DNA of 64,000 nucleotides from Actinoallomurus iriomotensis (GTDB taxonomy: Bacteria; Actinomycetota; Actinomycetes; Streptosporangiales; Streptosporangiaceae), in contig NZ_BSTJ01000021.1 in assembly GCF_030269445.1 (NCBI RefSeq), positions 1 through 64,000 of the forward strand, read 5' to 3'. Each line of letters opens with the position of its first letter. The stretch's first letter is position 1. Of this stretch, positions 1 through 11,100 are shown one piece after another. The notes beneath the pieces were generated by a model. The model did no database searches and was not told where the DNA came from. It saw only the letters and a program-made list of their open reading frames with translations. The translations under genes were made by a program, and so were the position numbers.

Positions 1-189
1 TGTGCCTCCAGCCGCCGCCTTCCCGCTGCGTCATCGTGGAACCGGCCGACCGCCGCACCACCAAGATCACATTCGTGACCTCAACGTAATCAGCGGATGC
101 GAGCCACCGCCATGGCCCAAAAGTGGAAGAACAAACCGCAGACCCGGGTCGCAGGATCGCAGCACCGTCATGCCCGTTCGTTGCGGGTC

Positions 190-383
190 CGGGCCGGGCT
201 TGCTCGTGTGGGCTTTATTCGGCCGGTTCGAGGGTCAGGGAGACGCTGTTGATGCAGTATCTCTGGTCCGTCGGTGTGGGGTAGCCCTCGCCTTCGAACA
301 CGTGGCCGAGGTGTGAGTCGCAGTTGGCGCAGCGCACCTCCGTGCGGGTCATGCCGAGGCTCCGGTCCTCGATGAGCGTGACG
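190..383 (-). pseudogene. Duplicated 3' end of msrB (remnant)
   Basis: This stretch repeats the 3' end of the intact msrB gene that lies 320 bp further on (about 508-703). From 211 to 383 the two copies differ by three substitutions and a one-base indel next to the stop codon. Weaker similarity continues into the downstream flank to about 190. The copy holds only about the last 57 codons. Its match to msrB stops exactly where a GC-rich repeat begins at 384, so it lacks the N-terminal half and the first zinc-binding Cys pair and cannot make MsrB. I recognise nothing in bases 1-189. Confidence 0.85.
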
Positions 384-470
384 GTGCCGGTCCGGGGGGC
401 GACCCCCGGAACCCCCGATGTGAGGGGCTTCCGCCCCCCACGGCCCCCCGTGGGCCGGGGTCGGAGGAGG
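384..470 (-). repeat. GC-rich dispersed repeat, copy 1
   Basis: Read on the minus strand, this roughly 88-bp block starts CCTCCTCCGAC, passes through TGGGGGGCGG, AGCCCCTCACATCGGGGG and TTCCGGGGG, and ends near CCGGACCGGCAC. A second copy lies at 52083-52172 on the plus strand with the same order of segments and a few substitutions and one-base length changes. G-runs and C-runs pair into nested hairpins. It sits between the msrB remnant and the downstream flank of the intact msrB. No protein is encoded, so it looks like a small dispersed palindromic element. Confidence 0.75.
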
Positions 471-534
471 GCCGCTTCATGCCGGTGTGACCGCCGGCGC
501 GGTCGTCGCCGGGCCGGGGTTTTCTCGCGTGGGC

Positions 535-951
535 TTATTCGGCCGGTTCGAGGGTCAGGGAGACGCTGTTGATGCAGTACCTCTGGTCCGTTGGCGTGGG
601 GTAGCCCTCGCCTTCGAACACGTGGCCGAGGTGTGAGTCGCAGTTGGCGCAGCGCACCTCCGTGCGGGTCATGCCGAGGCTCCGGTCCTCGATGAGCGTG
701 ACCGCGTCCGATTCGGTCGGCTGGTAGAAGCTCGGCCAGCCGCAGTGGGAGTCGAACTTGGTCTCCGACCGGAACAGCTCGGTGCCGCAGGCCCGGCAGC
801 GGTAGACGCCCACCGTCTTGGTGGAGACGTACTCACCGGTCCACGGAGCCTCCGTGCCCGCCTCCCGAAGGACGTGGTACTCCTCGGGCGAAAGCTGGGC
901 CTTCCATTCCTCGTCGCTCTTGCGTATCGCTGTCACACAGTGAACAACCAT
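535..951 (-). CDS. msrB: Peptide-methionine (R)-S-oxide reductase MsrB
   Basis: The 138-residue product matches MsrB in length and motifs. It reduces methionine-R-sulfoxide in oxidised proteins using thioredoxin. Two zinc-binding pairs are visible (CRAC at 52-55, CANC at 101-104), with GWPSF at 71-75 and the catalytic Cys126 in RYCINS. I chose the ATG at 951 because the frame upstream, open to 1083, shows no MsrB similarity and would run into the divergent polymerase gene. A GTG at 936 is an alternative and neither has a strong ribosome site. The gene is divergent from the Prim-PolC-like gene with under 70 bp between them. Its 3' end has a damaged duplicate downstream. Confidence 0.93.
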   Translation of the reverse strand: MVVHCVTAIRKSDEEWKAQLSPEEYHVLREAGTEAPWTGEYVSTKTVGVYRCRACGTELFRSETKFDSHCGWPSFYQPTESDAVTLIEDRSLGMTRTEVRCANCDSHLGHVFEGEGYPTPTDQRYCINSVSLTLEPAE

Positions 952-1018
952 CGCCGGCAAGACGTCATTCCAGGGCGGAACCCGATCGAATGTCGGTCCC
1001 GGCGGGTACCGTGCGCGT

Positions 1019-2068
1019 ATGGCGTCACCATTCGTGGAGCTCGAGGTCGGCGACCGCGTCGTCAAGGTCACCAACCCGGACAAGGTCTACTTCCCGGCGC
1101 GGGGAGAGACGAAGCTGGACCTGGTCAACTACTACCTGTCCGTGGGCGAGGGCATCCTCCGGGCGCTGCGCGAGCGGCCGACCACTCTGGAGCGCTGGCC
1201 CGGCGGGGTCTTCGAGGGCGCCAAGCTGTCCACCCGTGCCGACAACCGGGGTGACGCCTTCTACCAGAAGCGCATCCCCAAGAACACCCCCGAGTGGATC
1301 GAGACGGCGCGCATCGCCTTCCCCAGCGGCCGGTTCGCCGACGAGCTGGCCCCGACGCACCTCGCGGACGTCGCCTGGGCGGCCAACCTCGGCACCGTGA
1401 CCTTCCATCCCTGGCCCGTACGCCGCGCCGACGTCGACCACCCCGACGAGCTGCGCATCGACCTGGACCCGCAGCCCGGCACCGACTTCGACGACGCGAA
1501 GAAGATCGCCCTCGGCCCGGTGCGCGACATGCTCGCCGAGCTCGGCTACACCGGTTACCCCAAGACCTCCGGCAGCCGCGGCGTCCACATCTATGTGCGC
1601 GTCGAGCCGCGCTGGACCTTCACCGAGGTACGCCGTTGCGCGCTGGCGTTCGGCCGGGAGGTGGAGCGGCGGATGCCCGACCTGGTCACCACCAACTGGT
1701 GGAAGGAGGAGCGCGGCGAGAAGGTCTTCATCGACTTCAACCAGAACGCCCGCGACCGTACGATCGCCTCGGCCTACAGCGTCCGCCCGAAGCCGCACGC
1801 CCCGGTCTCCACGCCGGTGACCTGGGACGAGCTGCCCGACGTGGACACCGACGACTTCACCATCGCGACGGTGCCGGAGCGCTTCGCCAAGCTCGGTGAC
1901 CCGCACGCCACCATCGACGATGCGGCGTTCTCCCTGGATCCCCTGCTGGAGTGGGCCGACCGGGACGAGCGCGACCACGGCCTCGGCGACATGCCGTACC
2001 CACCGAACTACCCGAAGATGAAGGGCGAGCCCAAGCGCGTCCAGCCCAGCAAGGCCCGCAAGGACTGA
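1019..2068 (+). CDS. LigD polymerase-domain protein (Prim-PolC-like DNA repair polymerase)
   Basis: The 349-residue product is a stand-alone polymerase/primase domain of the archaeo-eukaryotic primase superfamily, the fold found in LigD of bacterial end joining. The metal-binding acidic pair is D148 and D150 in [10 protein letters not shown], and the family segment [11 protein letters not shown] follows at about 182-192. There is no ligase or nuclease domain. Length and the nearby LigC-type ligase (5188-6249) recall mycobacterial Prim-PolC and LigC, which act in short-gap repair synthesis. Here about 3 kb of unrelated genes lie between them. No Ku gene is in the window. Activity in gap filling is inferred from the family. 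Confidence 0.88.
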   Translation: MASPFVELEVGDRVVKVTNPDKVYFPARGETKLDLVNYYLSVGEGILRALRERPTTLERWPGGVFEGAKLSTRADNRGDAFYQKRIPKNTPEWIETARIAFPSGRFADELAPTHLADVAWAANLGTVTFHPWPVRRADVDHPDELRIDLDPQPGTDFDDAKKIALGPVRDMLAELGYTGYPKTSGSRGVHIYVRVEPRWTFTEVRRCALAFGREVERRMPDLVTTNWWKEERGEKVFIDFNQNARDRTIASAYSVRPKPHAPVSTPVTWDELPDVDTDDFTIATVPERFAKLGDPHATIDDAAFSLDPLLEWADRDERDHGLGDMPYPPNYPKMKGEPKRVQPSKARKD

Positions 2069-2078
2069 CTCGGTGCGG

Positions 2079-3008
2079 TCAGCCGCGGGCCTCGCGGAAG
2101 CGTTTGATCGCTTGGCCCGCGCTCACGGCGAGGACGGCCAAGGCCGTGACGTTGTAGAAGGCGTCCGGGGTCTTCCAGTCCGGGCCGTTGAAGTCCGTCA
2201 GGACGTTCGGGTCGAAGAGCATGTGGCGGGACAGCACGTACGCCACGGGCAGCGCGAAGATCGCGTGGGCGGCCGCGTGAACGGCGGCCAGGGGGACGGT
2301 CCAGTCGCGGGTGGTGAGCTGGATCAGGTTGAGCGCCACGATGCCGGCCAGGCCGAGGAGGATCGGCCAGATCCAGCCTGACCACAGGGCCGGGTCGAGC
2401 ACCTGTGCCCGGGCGTCGCCGAGGCGGTAGGGCTTGGCGACGTGCTGCCAGATGATCAGTACGAGCAGCAGCGCGTGCCACACCGCCGAAGTGAGAGTGG
2501 CGGCGCCCCGCCTCTCCCTCTGCACGGGCGCGGGCAGGTCGTCGGGAGTCCAGGCGCGGGTGCGGGCCGTCGCGCCGCGACGATGCAGGGACCGCTCGAC
2601 CAGGGCGAACAGCATGGTGACCCAGGCGATCATCTGCGCCCCGACGGTCAGCACCATGGTGACCGCGCCGCCGATCGCCGCGCCGACGCTCTTGCCGTCC
2701 GCGATGTCGAGCAGCATGAGCGCGGCGGCGACCAGCGGCAGCACGGTGGACAGCAACCCCACCAGCAGGCGTTTGTAGACCGGGAACAGGTCGGGCCCGA
2801 TGAGGGCCGGCGGCCGGTCGGCGTAGCGGGCGGCGAGCCGGGCGGGGGCGCCCATCTCGGTGAGCACCTCGCGTTCGGTCGCGCCGCGCGCCTCGACGGT
2901 GTCGGCGATCGTGGCGCGCAGTTCGTCGGCGATGTCGTCGCGCTGGTCGGCCGGGATCCACCGGACGACCTCATGCACGTAGCGCTCGGTCAGCGAGCTG
3001 GCGGTCAT
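2079..3008 (-). CDS. HAAS-domain multi-pass membrane protein
   Basis: The 309-residue product begins with a soluble helical domain (about 1-75, with ERYVHEVVRW and IADELRATIAD) typical of the HAAS domain often encoded beside PadR regulators. Six or more hydrophobic helices follow, from about residue 78 to 300. The ATG at 3008 overlaps the TGA of the PadR gene (ATGA), so the two are translationally coupled and probably co-transcribed. This PadR-HAAS arrangement is common in Gram-positive bacteria. The role is thought to be signalling or membrane homeostasis, but no specific function can be assigned. The frame is open upstream to 3140, but that part lies inside the PadR gene. Confidence 0.85.
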   Translation of the reverse strand: MTASSLTERYVHEVVRWIPADQRDDIADELRATIADTVEARGATEREVLTEMGAPARLAARYADRPPALIGPDLFPVYKRLLVGLLSTVLPLVAAALMLLDIADGKSVGAAIGGAVTMVLTVGAQMIAWVTMLFALVERSLHRRGATARTRAWTPDDLPAPVQRERRGAATLTSAVWHALLLVLIIWQHVAKPYRLGDARAQVLDPALWSGWIWPILLGLAGIVALNLIQLTTRDWTVPLAAVHAAAHAIFALPVAYVLSRHMLFDPNVLTDFNGPDWKTPDAFYNVTALAVLAVSAGQAIKRFREARG

Positions 3009-3343
3009 CGACTCTCCTTGGTCAGTTCTGCGATCGAGGCGACCAGGCCCTGCCATTCGCGGATCAGGCCGGCGCGTACCCGGGAGCCGTCGGGGCTGAC
3101 CCGGTAGAACTTCCGGGGCCGCGACTCGTCGGTGTTCCACTCGCTGGTCAGCAGGCCTTGCTTGTCCAGCCGGCGCAGCAGCGGATAGAGGGTGTTGCCG
3201 TCGACGGCGATCCCGGCGTTGTTGAGCGTCTCCAGCAGCGCGTAGCCGTACTGCGGCTCGTCCAGCAGCGCCAGGCAGGCCAGCACGACCGTGCCGCGGC
3301 GCAGCTCCTGCGCCTGACCGAGGATCAGCTCATCCAACGTCAT
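3005..3343 (-). CDS. PadR-family transcriptional regulator
   Basis: This 112-residue winged-helix protein shows the PadR signature. RGTVVLACLALL comes near the N-terminus, YGYALLETL and NTLYPLLRRLDKQGLL form the recognition region, and R-K-F-Y-R-V-S follows in the wing. It most likely represses its own operon with the HAAS membrane gene. The ATG at 3343 gives the normal PadR start. An ATG at 3355 lies inside a palindromic operator. No Shine-Dalgarno sequence is visible, so the mRNA may be leaderless or nearly so. PadR proteins usually bind palindromes next to their own promoter, and one is present at 3355-3373. Confidence 0.92.
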   Translation of the reverse strand: MTLDELILGQAQELRRGTVVLACLALLDEPQYGYALLETLNNAGIAVDGNTLYPLLRRLDKQGLLTSEWNTDESRPRKFYRVSPDGSRVRAGLIREWQGLVASIAELTKESR

Positions 3344-3354
3344 GCGACACACCA

Positions 3355-3373
3355 TAGTGTGTGGCGCACACTA
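3355..3373. promoter_or_regulatory. PadR operator candidate
   Basis: TAGTGTG and CACACTA form a perfect inverted repeat with 7-bp arms around TGGCG. It lies 12 bp ahead of the PadR start codon, where a bound repressor would block transcription. Symmetry and position are seen directly. Binding by the adjacent PadR protein is inferred. Confidence 0.7.
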
Positions 3374-3409
3374 ATGTCGAGCGCGATGGAACCGCGGCCG
3401 AACGTGAGA

Positions 3410-3438
3410 AGACCCCGAGCGCGACGCGCTCGGGGTCT
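3410..3438 (-). terminator. Intrinsic terminator hairpin after the phosphodiester glycosidase gene
   Basis: AGACCCCGAGCGC and GCGCTCGGGGTCT form a perfect 13-bp stem with a three-base loop, about 40 bp downstream of the glycosidase stop codon. On the minus strand a short T-containing stretch (TTCTCACG) follows. It separates that gene from the PadR promoter. Confidence 0.8.
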
Positions 3439-3476
3439 CCCATCGGCCGCTCACGGGCTCCAGGTGAGGAGAACCG

Positions 3477-5063
3477 TCACGGGATGACCTGCACGGTGTC
3501 GCCGACCGCGCGTTCGCCGGTCGCGTCGGACGGCTTGTTGACCACGGTGCCGTCGACCGCCATCGCGGTCGAGCCTCCGCCGTCGAGGTTCAGCGCGTTC
3601 ACCGCGCCGAGGCCGCGCATCAGCCGGGCGGCCTCCTCCAGCGTCGCGCCCTCGCTGACGCCCGGCTGGCGGCCGTCGACGGTGACGAGGATGAGCCGGC
3701 CCCGGGCGTCCGTGCCCGCGAGGGTGCGGGGCTGGCGCTGTTCCGCCCAGGCGTAGCCGAAGGAGAGGTCCGCCGGGTCCACGACCCCTTCCGCGGCGGC
3801 GTCGATGGCGACCTTCCCGTCGCGCAGCAGGATCGGCCCGGCGCTCACGATGCCGGTCCGGCCGGTCAGCGGCACCGTACGGCCGGCGGAGTCACGGATC
3901 CGCTCGTCGACGGTCAGCCGCCTTCCCACGACGGCGTGGGCCTTCAGCCACGTCGCGGCCGTTCCGATGCCCTGGAGCACCTCGCCGCCGGCCGGGACCC
4001 TGCCGCCGACGGTCCCCGCGGCGACCACCCGGCCGCGGCCGTCGAGCACGGCCTGCGCGCCGGCCCCGGTGGGCAGGTCCGCGCCGTAGTGCGGCGTGAA
4101 GGACACCAGGTCGTCGGCGCTGGTGCAGGTGAAGTCCTGGCGCGGCTGCTCGGTCGGCGACACCCCCGGCCGCCCGCAGTCACGGATCCTGCCCGGCACG
4201 CGGTTCGTTCCGTTGATCGGGTACGACGACGCGCCGTCGCGGACGGTCGCGCGGGAGGTGAGGTTCGCGACCCGGCTGTGCCGGCCACCGTCCTGGAGGA
4301 TGAGGGCGGCCCGGCCGCCGGAGGACTGGGCGTCGAGCACGCCGCCGTAGACGCCGAGACCCGCCTGCGTGCCCTGGACGCCGTCGGCGTCGGCGGTGAT
4401 GAAGAAGCCGGCGTTGACCGCGAGGACGGAGCCGGCCGCGCGGGCCTGGGCCGAGGTGGTCGACCGTCCGGCGACCGCGCCGCCGTGGTCGGCGACGACC
4501 CTGCCGTGGAACACCGTGGGATCGACGATCCCGACATGGACGCTCTCCCGGTCGGGTGCCTGGTCGACGTCATACCCGGTCCATTCGACCAGCGGGTGCA
4601 GGCCGGCGGCGGTGACCGCGTCCGCCTGCTTCTTCGCGTCGGCCTGGGTGGCGAAGCCGCCGACGCGTACGCGCGAGCCCTCGGTGCCGTGCGGAGTGTC
4701 GGTGAAGGCCGGCCAGGGCACCTGGTCGACGTGCGCGTCGATCCCCGCCGCGGCCAGCCGCGAGACGGACGTCGCGGCCCACGCCGCGTCTCCGAGCTCC
4801 GCCCAGGCGGCGGCGCCGGTCATCCGGTTCACGGCGGGAGCCTGCACGGTGACCGTCCACACCGGCTGCGCCTGCGGCACGGAGATCGACGCGGTGCGCA
4901 CCTCCACGCCCGGGGCCGGGGAGGTGGACGTCCACGTCGCCGTCGCCGATCCCCACGGCAACGCGACCCCGCCCGGCCGCTCGGCCGCCACGGCCGGGCC
5001 GGCGACGGCCGTGGACGCGGCGATCAAGGCGATGCCCGCGGCCATCCATCTTCGACGCACCAT
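3477..5063 (-). CDS. Secreted phosphodiester glycosidase (NAGPA-domain) protein
   Basis: The 528-residue product starts with a signal peptide (basic VRRR, hydrophobic core, A-A-E region near residue 27). A SPOR-like segment around 130-165 contains VRVGGFATQADA. The C-terminal half is a NAGPA domain (PF09992) ending in the hallmark LNLDGGGSTAM. Related proteins cleave sugar-phosphodiester linkages, so a role in exopolysaccharide or cell-wall sugar turnover outside the cell is plausible but unproven. The ATG at 5063 has GGGAG ahead of it and begins the signal peptide, so 18 upstream in-frame codons were dropped. A second NAGPA protein lies at 11101-12531. The hairpin at 3410-3438 ends the transcript. 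Confidence 0.85.
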   Translation of the reverse strand: MVRRRWMAAGIALIAASTAVAGPAVAAERPGGVALPWGSATATWTSTSPAPGVEVRTASISVPQAQPVWTVTVQAPAVNRMTGAAAWAELGDAAWAATSVSRLAAAGIDAHVDQVPWPAFTDTPHGTEGSRVRVGGFATQADAKKQADAVTAAGLHPLVEWTGYDVDQAPDRESVHVGIVDPTVFHGRVVADHGGAVAGRSTTSAQARAAGSVLAVNAGFFITADADGVQGTQAGLGVYGGVLDAQSSGGRAALILQDGGRHSRVANLTSRATVRDGASSYPINGTNRVPGRIRDCGRPGVSPTEQPRQDFTCTSADDLVSFTPHYGADLPTGAGAQAVLDGRGRVVAAGTVGGRVPAGGEVLQGIGTAATWLKAHAVVGRRLTVDERIRDSAGRTVPLTGRTGIVSAGPILLRDGKVAIDAAAEGVVDPADLSFGYAWAEQRQPRTLAGTDARGRLILVTVDGRQPGVSEGATLEEAARLMRGLGAVNALNLDGGGSTAMAVDGTVVNKPSDATGERAVGDTVQVIP

Positions 5064-5187
5064 CGAGGACTCCCAACTGGATATAAGTGGACGTTCTGGA
5101 CATAGAAGATCATCCACTGCGGTTGGGGTCCACGCTGATCAGAAAGCCGGCAGGTGAACTGCCGTTGAAAGCTGTGCCGCGCCGGGC

Positions 5188-6249
5188 TCAGGTGCCCAGG
5201 ATGTCGTCCAGGTCGTAGGCCACCGGCACTTCGAGCTGGTCATAGCCGCACGACTCCGGCGTACGGTCCGGGCGCCAGCGGCGGAACCGCGCCGTGTGCC
5301 GGAACCGGCGCCCCTCCATCTGGTCGTAGGCGACCTCGCACACCAGCTCCGGGCGCACCGCGACCCACGACAGGTCCTTCTTGGCGTTCCAGCGGGTGAT
5401 CGCGCCCGGCATGCGGTCGGCGGTGGCCTCGGTCTGGGCGGCCCACTCGGCCCAGGGGTGCCCGTCGAGCTCGGTCATCCGGTACGGGGCCAGCTCGTCC
5501 ACCAGCTCCGCGCGGCGTTTCATCGGGAAGGACGCGGAGACGCCCACGTGCTGGAGCCGCTCGCCGTCGTACAGGCCGAGCAGCAGCGACCCGACGATCG
5601 GCCCGGACTTGTGCCAGCGGAACCCGGCCACCACGCAGTCGGCGGTGCGCTCGGGCTTGACCTTGAACATGGCCCGCCGGTCCGGCTCGTACGGCCCGTC
5701 CAGCGGCTTGGCGATCACTCCGTCCAACCCGGCGCCCTCGAACTCGGAGAACCACCGCAGGCCGACGTCGTACTGGTCGGTGGCCGGGGTCACGTGGACC
5801 GGTGCCCCGGCGGCCGCCAGCACCTCGGTGAGCCGGGCCCGGCGCTCGCCGAACGGCGTCTCCATGAGCGACTCGTCGCCCAGCGCCAGCAGGTCGAAGG
5901 TGACGTAGGACGCCGGGGTCTGCTCGGCCAGCAGCTTGATCCGCGAGGCGGCCGGGTGGATGCGCTGCTGGAGCACCTCGAACTCCAGCACCTGCCCCTG
6001 CCGCAGGACGATCTCGCCGTCGAGCACGCAGCGTTCGGGCAGCTCGCGGCCGAACCCCTCGACCAGCTCGGGGAAGTAGCGGCCGAGCGGCTTGCCGTTG
6101 CGGCCGCGGATGTCGATCTCGTCGCCGTCGCGGAACACGACCGCGCGGAACCCGTCCCACTTGGGCTCGTACAGCAGGTCGCCGCGCGGGAGTTCCTTGA
6201 CGGCCTTGGCGAGCATCGGCGCGACCGGCGGGCTCACGGGAAGATCCAT
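5188..6249 (-). CDS. ligC: ATP-dependent DNA ligase, LigC type
   Basis: The 353-residue protein is a minimal ATP-dependent ligase. The adenylated lysine is K30 in EPKWDGFR (motif I), RGRNGK is motif Ia-like, LDGEI is motif III, DGVIAK is motif IV, and an OB-fold domain fills the last third. Size and motifs match actinobacterial LigC, which seals nicks in repair and can act with the Prim-PolC polymerase. The gene starts 5 bp after the RibD-C-like gene ends, with GGGGGTGA ahead of the ATG, so the two form an operon. It is probably not the essential replicative ligase, which is NAD-dependent in bacteria. Confidence 0.93.
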   Translation of the reverse strand: MDLPVSPPVAPMLAKAVKELPRGDLLYEPKWDGFRAVVFRDGDEIDIRGRNGKPLGRYFPELVEGFGRELPERCVLDGEIVLRQGQVLEFEVLQQRIHPAASRIKLLAEQTPASYVTFDLLALGDESLMETPFGERRARLTEVLAAAGAPVHVTPATDQYDVGLRWFSEFEGAGLDGVIAKPLDGPYEPDRRAMFKVKPERTADCVVAGFRWHKSGPIVGSLLLGLYDGERLQHVGVSASFPMKRRAELVDELAPYRMTELDGHPWAEWAAQTEATADRMPGAITRWNAKKDLSWVAVRPELVCEVAYDQMEGRRFRHTARFRRWRPDRTPESCGYDQLEVPVAYDLDDILGT

Positions 6250-6253
6250 GAGC

Positions 6254-6964
6254 TCACCCCCTTAGGTATCGGAGGAAGACGAAGCCGTCTTCTTCGAGGA
6301 CATGCCCGAGGCGCAGCGGGATCGGCGCCGTCGCCGGGCCGTTCAGCACACGTGCCGCGTCCCCGGCGGTGAGCCGGGGACTCATCGTAAGGCAGAGCTC
6401 GTCGAGGCGCCCGGCCGCGGAGAGTTCGGCCAGCAGCCGCGGGCCGCCCTCGGTGAGCTGCCGTACGAGCCCCCGCTCCGCGAGCGCGTCCAGGGCCGCG
6501 GGTACGTCCGCCTGCTCGCCGCCTGTGACGATCACCTCGGCGTACCTCCGGGCGGCGCGCAGGCGCTCGGCGGGCGCGGACGGGCAGGTCACCAGGATCG
6601 TCGGCACGAGGGCCTCGGTGAACACCGGTGCGTCGAAGTCGAAGTCGAGTCCGCGCGAGACGATCGCCAGCGGCGGCGCCGGCGTACGGCCGCGGCGCAG
6701 GTCGCCCCACCACTCGCGGGGCCGCACCGGCCCGTACCCCTCGGCCCGTACGGTGGCGCCGCCCACGACCACCACGTCGGCCAGGGCTCGCAGGAGCGAG
6801 AGCAGCCGCCGGTCGGCCCGGCCGCCGAGCGCCTCGGTACGGCCGTCGTGGACCGCGGCGCCGTCGGCGGAGGACACCATGTTGGCGCGCAGCCAGGGCC
6901 GCCGGCCGGGGTAGGCGTACGCCTCGGCCAGGTCGGGGGTGCCGGCCGGTTCGAGTCTGCGCAT
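6254..6964 (-). CDS. RibD C-terminal-domain reductase (pyrimidine reductase family)
   Basis: The 236-residue product has the dihydrofolate-reductase-like fold of the RibD C-terminal domain. Visible features are the substrate loop MVSSADGAA at 29-37, the nucleotide-binding stretch DVVVVGGATVRAEGYGP, and TEGGPRLLAEL near 175. In RibD this domain reduces the ribosyl side chain of a pyrimidine with NADPH during riboflavin synthesis. Stand-alone actinobacterial members like this lack the deaminase domain, and their substrates are mostly unknown. No other riboflavin gene is near. It is the first gene of the transcript that continues into ligC. Confidence 0.82.
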   Translation of the reverse strand: MRRLEPAGTPDLAEAYAYPGRRPWLRANMVSSADGAAVHDGRTEALGGRADRRLLSLLRALADVVVVGGATVRAEGYGPVRPREWWGDLRRGRTPAPPLAIVSRGLDFDFDAPVFTEALVPTILVTCPSAPAERLRAARRYAEVIVTGGEQADVPAALDALAERGLVRQLTEGGPRLLAELSAAGRLDELCLTMSPRLTAGDAARVLNGPATAPIPLRLGHVLEEDGFVFLRYLRG

Positions 6965-7091
6965 GTCATCAGGGTGTCACACATATGTTCGGTCACATTT
7001 TGCGACTGGATGGCTGCGTTCGGCTTATCAAATCGGCGTTTTCCAGGAAGACTTGTCGCGGAAGGGGAGAGGTCCGGGAGAAGGAGACGCG

Positions 7092-7482
7092 TTGGAGATC
7101 GCCGCATTAGTCATGTGGGTGCTCACCGCGGTGGCGGGACTCCGCCCCCTCGTACGCCGGCTGTCCGAGGGCGGGCTCCGGCGGCAGGGCACCAAGGTCA
7201 CCCGCTATCCGGTCGCGCTGCTCCTCGGCCATCCCGCACTCGCCCTGCTGGCCCTGGCGATCTGGGTGGTGTTCCTGCTGACGCGCAGCTCCGTGTACGC
7301 CTGGAGTTCCTTCGGCGCGCTGGTGCTGGTGACGCTGCTGGGCTTCACCATGTTCACGCGCTGGCTGACCGGCCAGGGCGGCAAGCACGCGCGGGACGGC
7401 GAGCAGGGCTTCCCGGTCGTCTCCGTCGTGGCCCACGCGGCGGTGGCGACGCTGACGTTCGTGCTCGTACTGCTCACCGCGA

Positions 7483-7502
<20 letters not shown>
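7092..7502 (+). CDS. Small integral membrane protein of unknown function
   Basis: The 136-residue product has four likely membrane helices (about 3-18, 45-63, 69-88 and 115-134) joined by short charged loops. It resembles uncharacterised actinobacterial membrane proteins and I cannot give it a function. I chose the TTG at 7092 because AAGGAG sits five bases upstream and the first helix follows at once. Upstream in-frame codons read as non-coding. The last 20 bp overlap the 3' end of glgX on the other strand. Confidence 0.72.
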
Positions 7503-9597
<2,095 letters not shown>

Positions 9598-9739
9598 CGC
9601 TCTCCTCGGCCTGCGGCGGACTCTCCCACGTTGACAGATGGGTTGATTGTTGCCGCACCCGGAGAAATATGCGAACGGCGAGGCCGAGCGCGTGATCCGA
9701 TCGTGACGCTGAGTACCTGGGCGTCGACTCTCCGGGGCG

Positions 9740-11011
9740 CTAAGTGGCCGTCTCGGGGGTGGCGACGGGATCTCGGCCGAACTCCACGCTGTGCGCCTCC
9801 TTGCCGAAGGCGGTCAGCAGGATCACGGCCAGCAGTGTCGGGGCCACCACGACCGCGAACGCGAACGAGTAGCTGTGCGAGTCGGCCAGGTGTTCCTGCA
9901 ACGGCAGGTTGAGCGCGGCGAGGAGGTTGCCGAGCTGGTACGTCACCCCGGGATAGAAGCCCCGGATGGCGTCCGGTGACATCTCGGTCAGGTGCGCCGG
10001 GATGACGCCCCACGCGCCCTGCACGAAGAACTGCATCAGGAAGGACCCGATCAGCAGGAACGCCGTCGTCGTGGAGTAGGCGAACAGCGGCAGCGCGACC
10101 AGGGCCAGAATGGAGGACCCGACGATCGCCCGGCGCCGGCCGAAGCGCTGGGAGAGCGCGCCGACCAGCGTGCCGCCGAGGATGGCCCCGACGTTGTAGA
10201 CCACGGCGATCCCGACCGCGTAGTGCGGGGAGTGACCGAGGCCCTTCTTGAGGAACGTGGGGTAGACGTCCTGCGTGCCGTGGCTCATGAAGTTGAACGC
10301 CGTCATGAGCAGCACGAGGTAGACGAACCGGATCAGCACCTTGCGGTCGAAGAAGACCCGGCGCAGCGGCGTGCGGGTGATCTGAAGGCGTTCGTTGGTG
10401 CGCTCCCAGGCCTCCGACTCGCCCACCCGGTAACGGATGTACAGCGCGATCAGTCCCGGGATGGCGCCGAACATGAACAGGCCCCGCCACCCGAACAGCG
10501 GCGTGAGCACGAAGTACGCGACGGCGGCGACCAGGTAGCCGAGCGAGTAGCCGACCTGGAGCAGCCCGGAGAAGAAGCCGCGCTTGCCGACCGGGATCTT
10601 CTCCATCGCCAGTGACGCGCCGAGCCCCCACTCGCCGCCCATGCCCAGGCCGTACAGGAAGCGCAGCACCAGCAGCATGGTGAGCGAGGTCGAGAACCCG
10701 GAGATGAACTCGACGGCGGAGTAGAACAGCACGTCGACCATCAGCGGCAGGCGCCGGCCGGACTTGTCCGCCCAGATGCCGAACAGGTACGCGCCCACCG
10801 GCCGGGCGATCAGGGTCAGCGTCGTGGCGACGGTGACCTTCTCGGGCGAGGTGTCGAAGTCCTTGGCCACCTCGGTGATGACGAAGATGAGGAGGAAGTA
10901 GTCGAAGGCGTCCATCGTCCAGCCCAGCAGGGCGGCGAGGAAGGCGTTGCGTTGGTCGCGGTCGAGGCCGGAGGCCTGGTCGCGGATGTCACTGAGCAGG
11001 GGGAGGCTCAT
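9740..11011 (-). CDS. MFS transporter, metabolite:proton symporter type
   Basis: The 423-residue protein has about 12 membrane helices. It shows the MFS loop motif [10 protein letters not shown] between helices 2 and 3, and [12 protein letters not shown] in helix 1, which is typical of the sialate and carboxylate symporter branch. The ATG at 11011 follows AAAGGA at good spacing, and 14 upstream in-frame codons were dropped. The substrate is not evident from the neighbours, GlgX and a phosphodiester glycosidase. An organic acid such as lactate, pyruvate or sialate would fit the branch. A link with the distant nanE/kinase genes at 48.6-50.3 kb is speculation. Confidence 0.85.
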   Translation of the reverse strand: MSLPLLSDIRDQASGLDRDQRNAFLAALLGWTMDAFDYFLLIFVITEVAKDFDTSPEKVTVATTLTLIARPVGAYLFGIWADKSGRRLPLMVDVLFYSAVEFISGFSTSLTMLLVLRFLYGLGMGGEWGLGASLAMEKIPVGKRGFFSGLLQVGYSLGYLVAAVAYFVLTPLFGWRGLFMFGAIPGLIALYIRYRVGESEAWERTNERLQITRTPLRRVFFDRKVLIRFVYLVLLMTAFNFMSHGTQDVYPTFLKKGLGHSPHYAVGIAVVYNVGAILGGTLVGALSQRFGRRRAIVGSSILALVALPLFAYSTTTAFLLIGSFLMQFFVQGAWGVIPAHLTEMSPDAIRGFYPGVTYQLGNLLAALNLPLQEHLADSHSYSFAFAVVVAPTLLAVILLTAFGKEAHSVEFGRDPVATPETAT

Positions 11012-11100
11012 GTCGATCCTTTGTCCGATCCGTCGCTCCCAGTGATCCATCAATCAGACTCGCCGTCAAGATCTTCCTATCCGCGCGGCAAGGAGGTTGG

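Noticed and set aside
225-240. GGTTCGAGG resembling a tRNA T-arm
   Set aside because: It lies inside msrB-derived sequence and no cloverleaf can be formed around it. The same bases recur in the intact msrB.
1025-1978. Long minus-strand open frame opposite the Prim-PolC-like gene
   Set aside because: It is an antisense shadow of a well-supported polymerase gene. The product is low-complexity Gly/Val/Asp/Arg sequence with no family features.
1019-6249. A complete Ku/LigD end-joining locus
   Set aside because: No Ku gene and no fused LigD are present. The polymerase and ligase match the stand-alone Prim-PolC and LigC types better.
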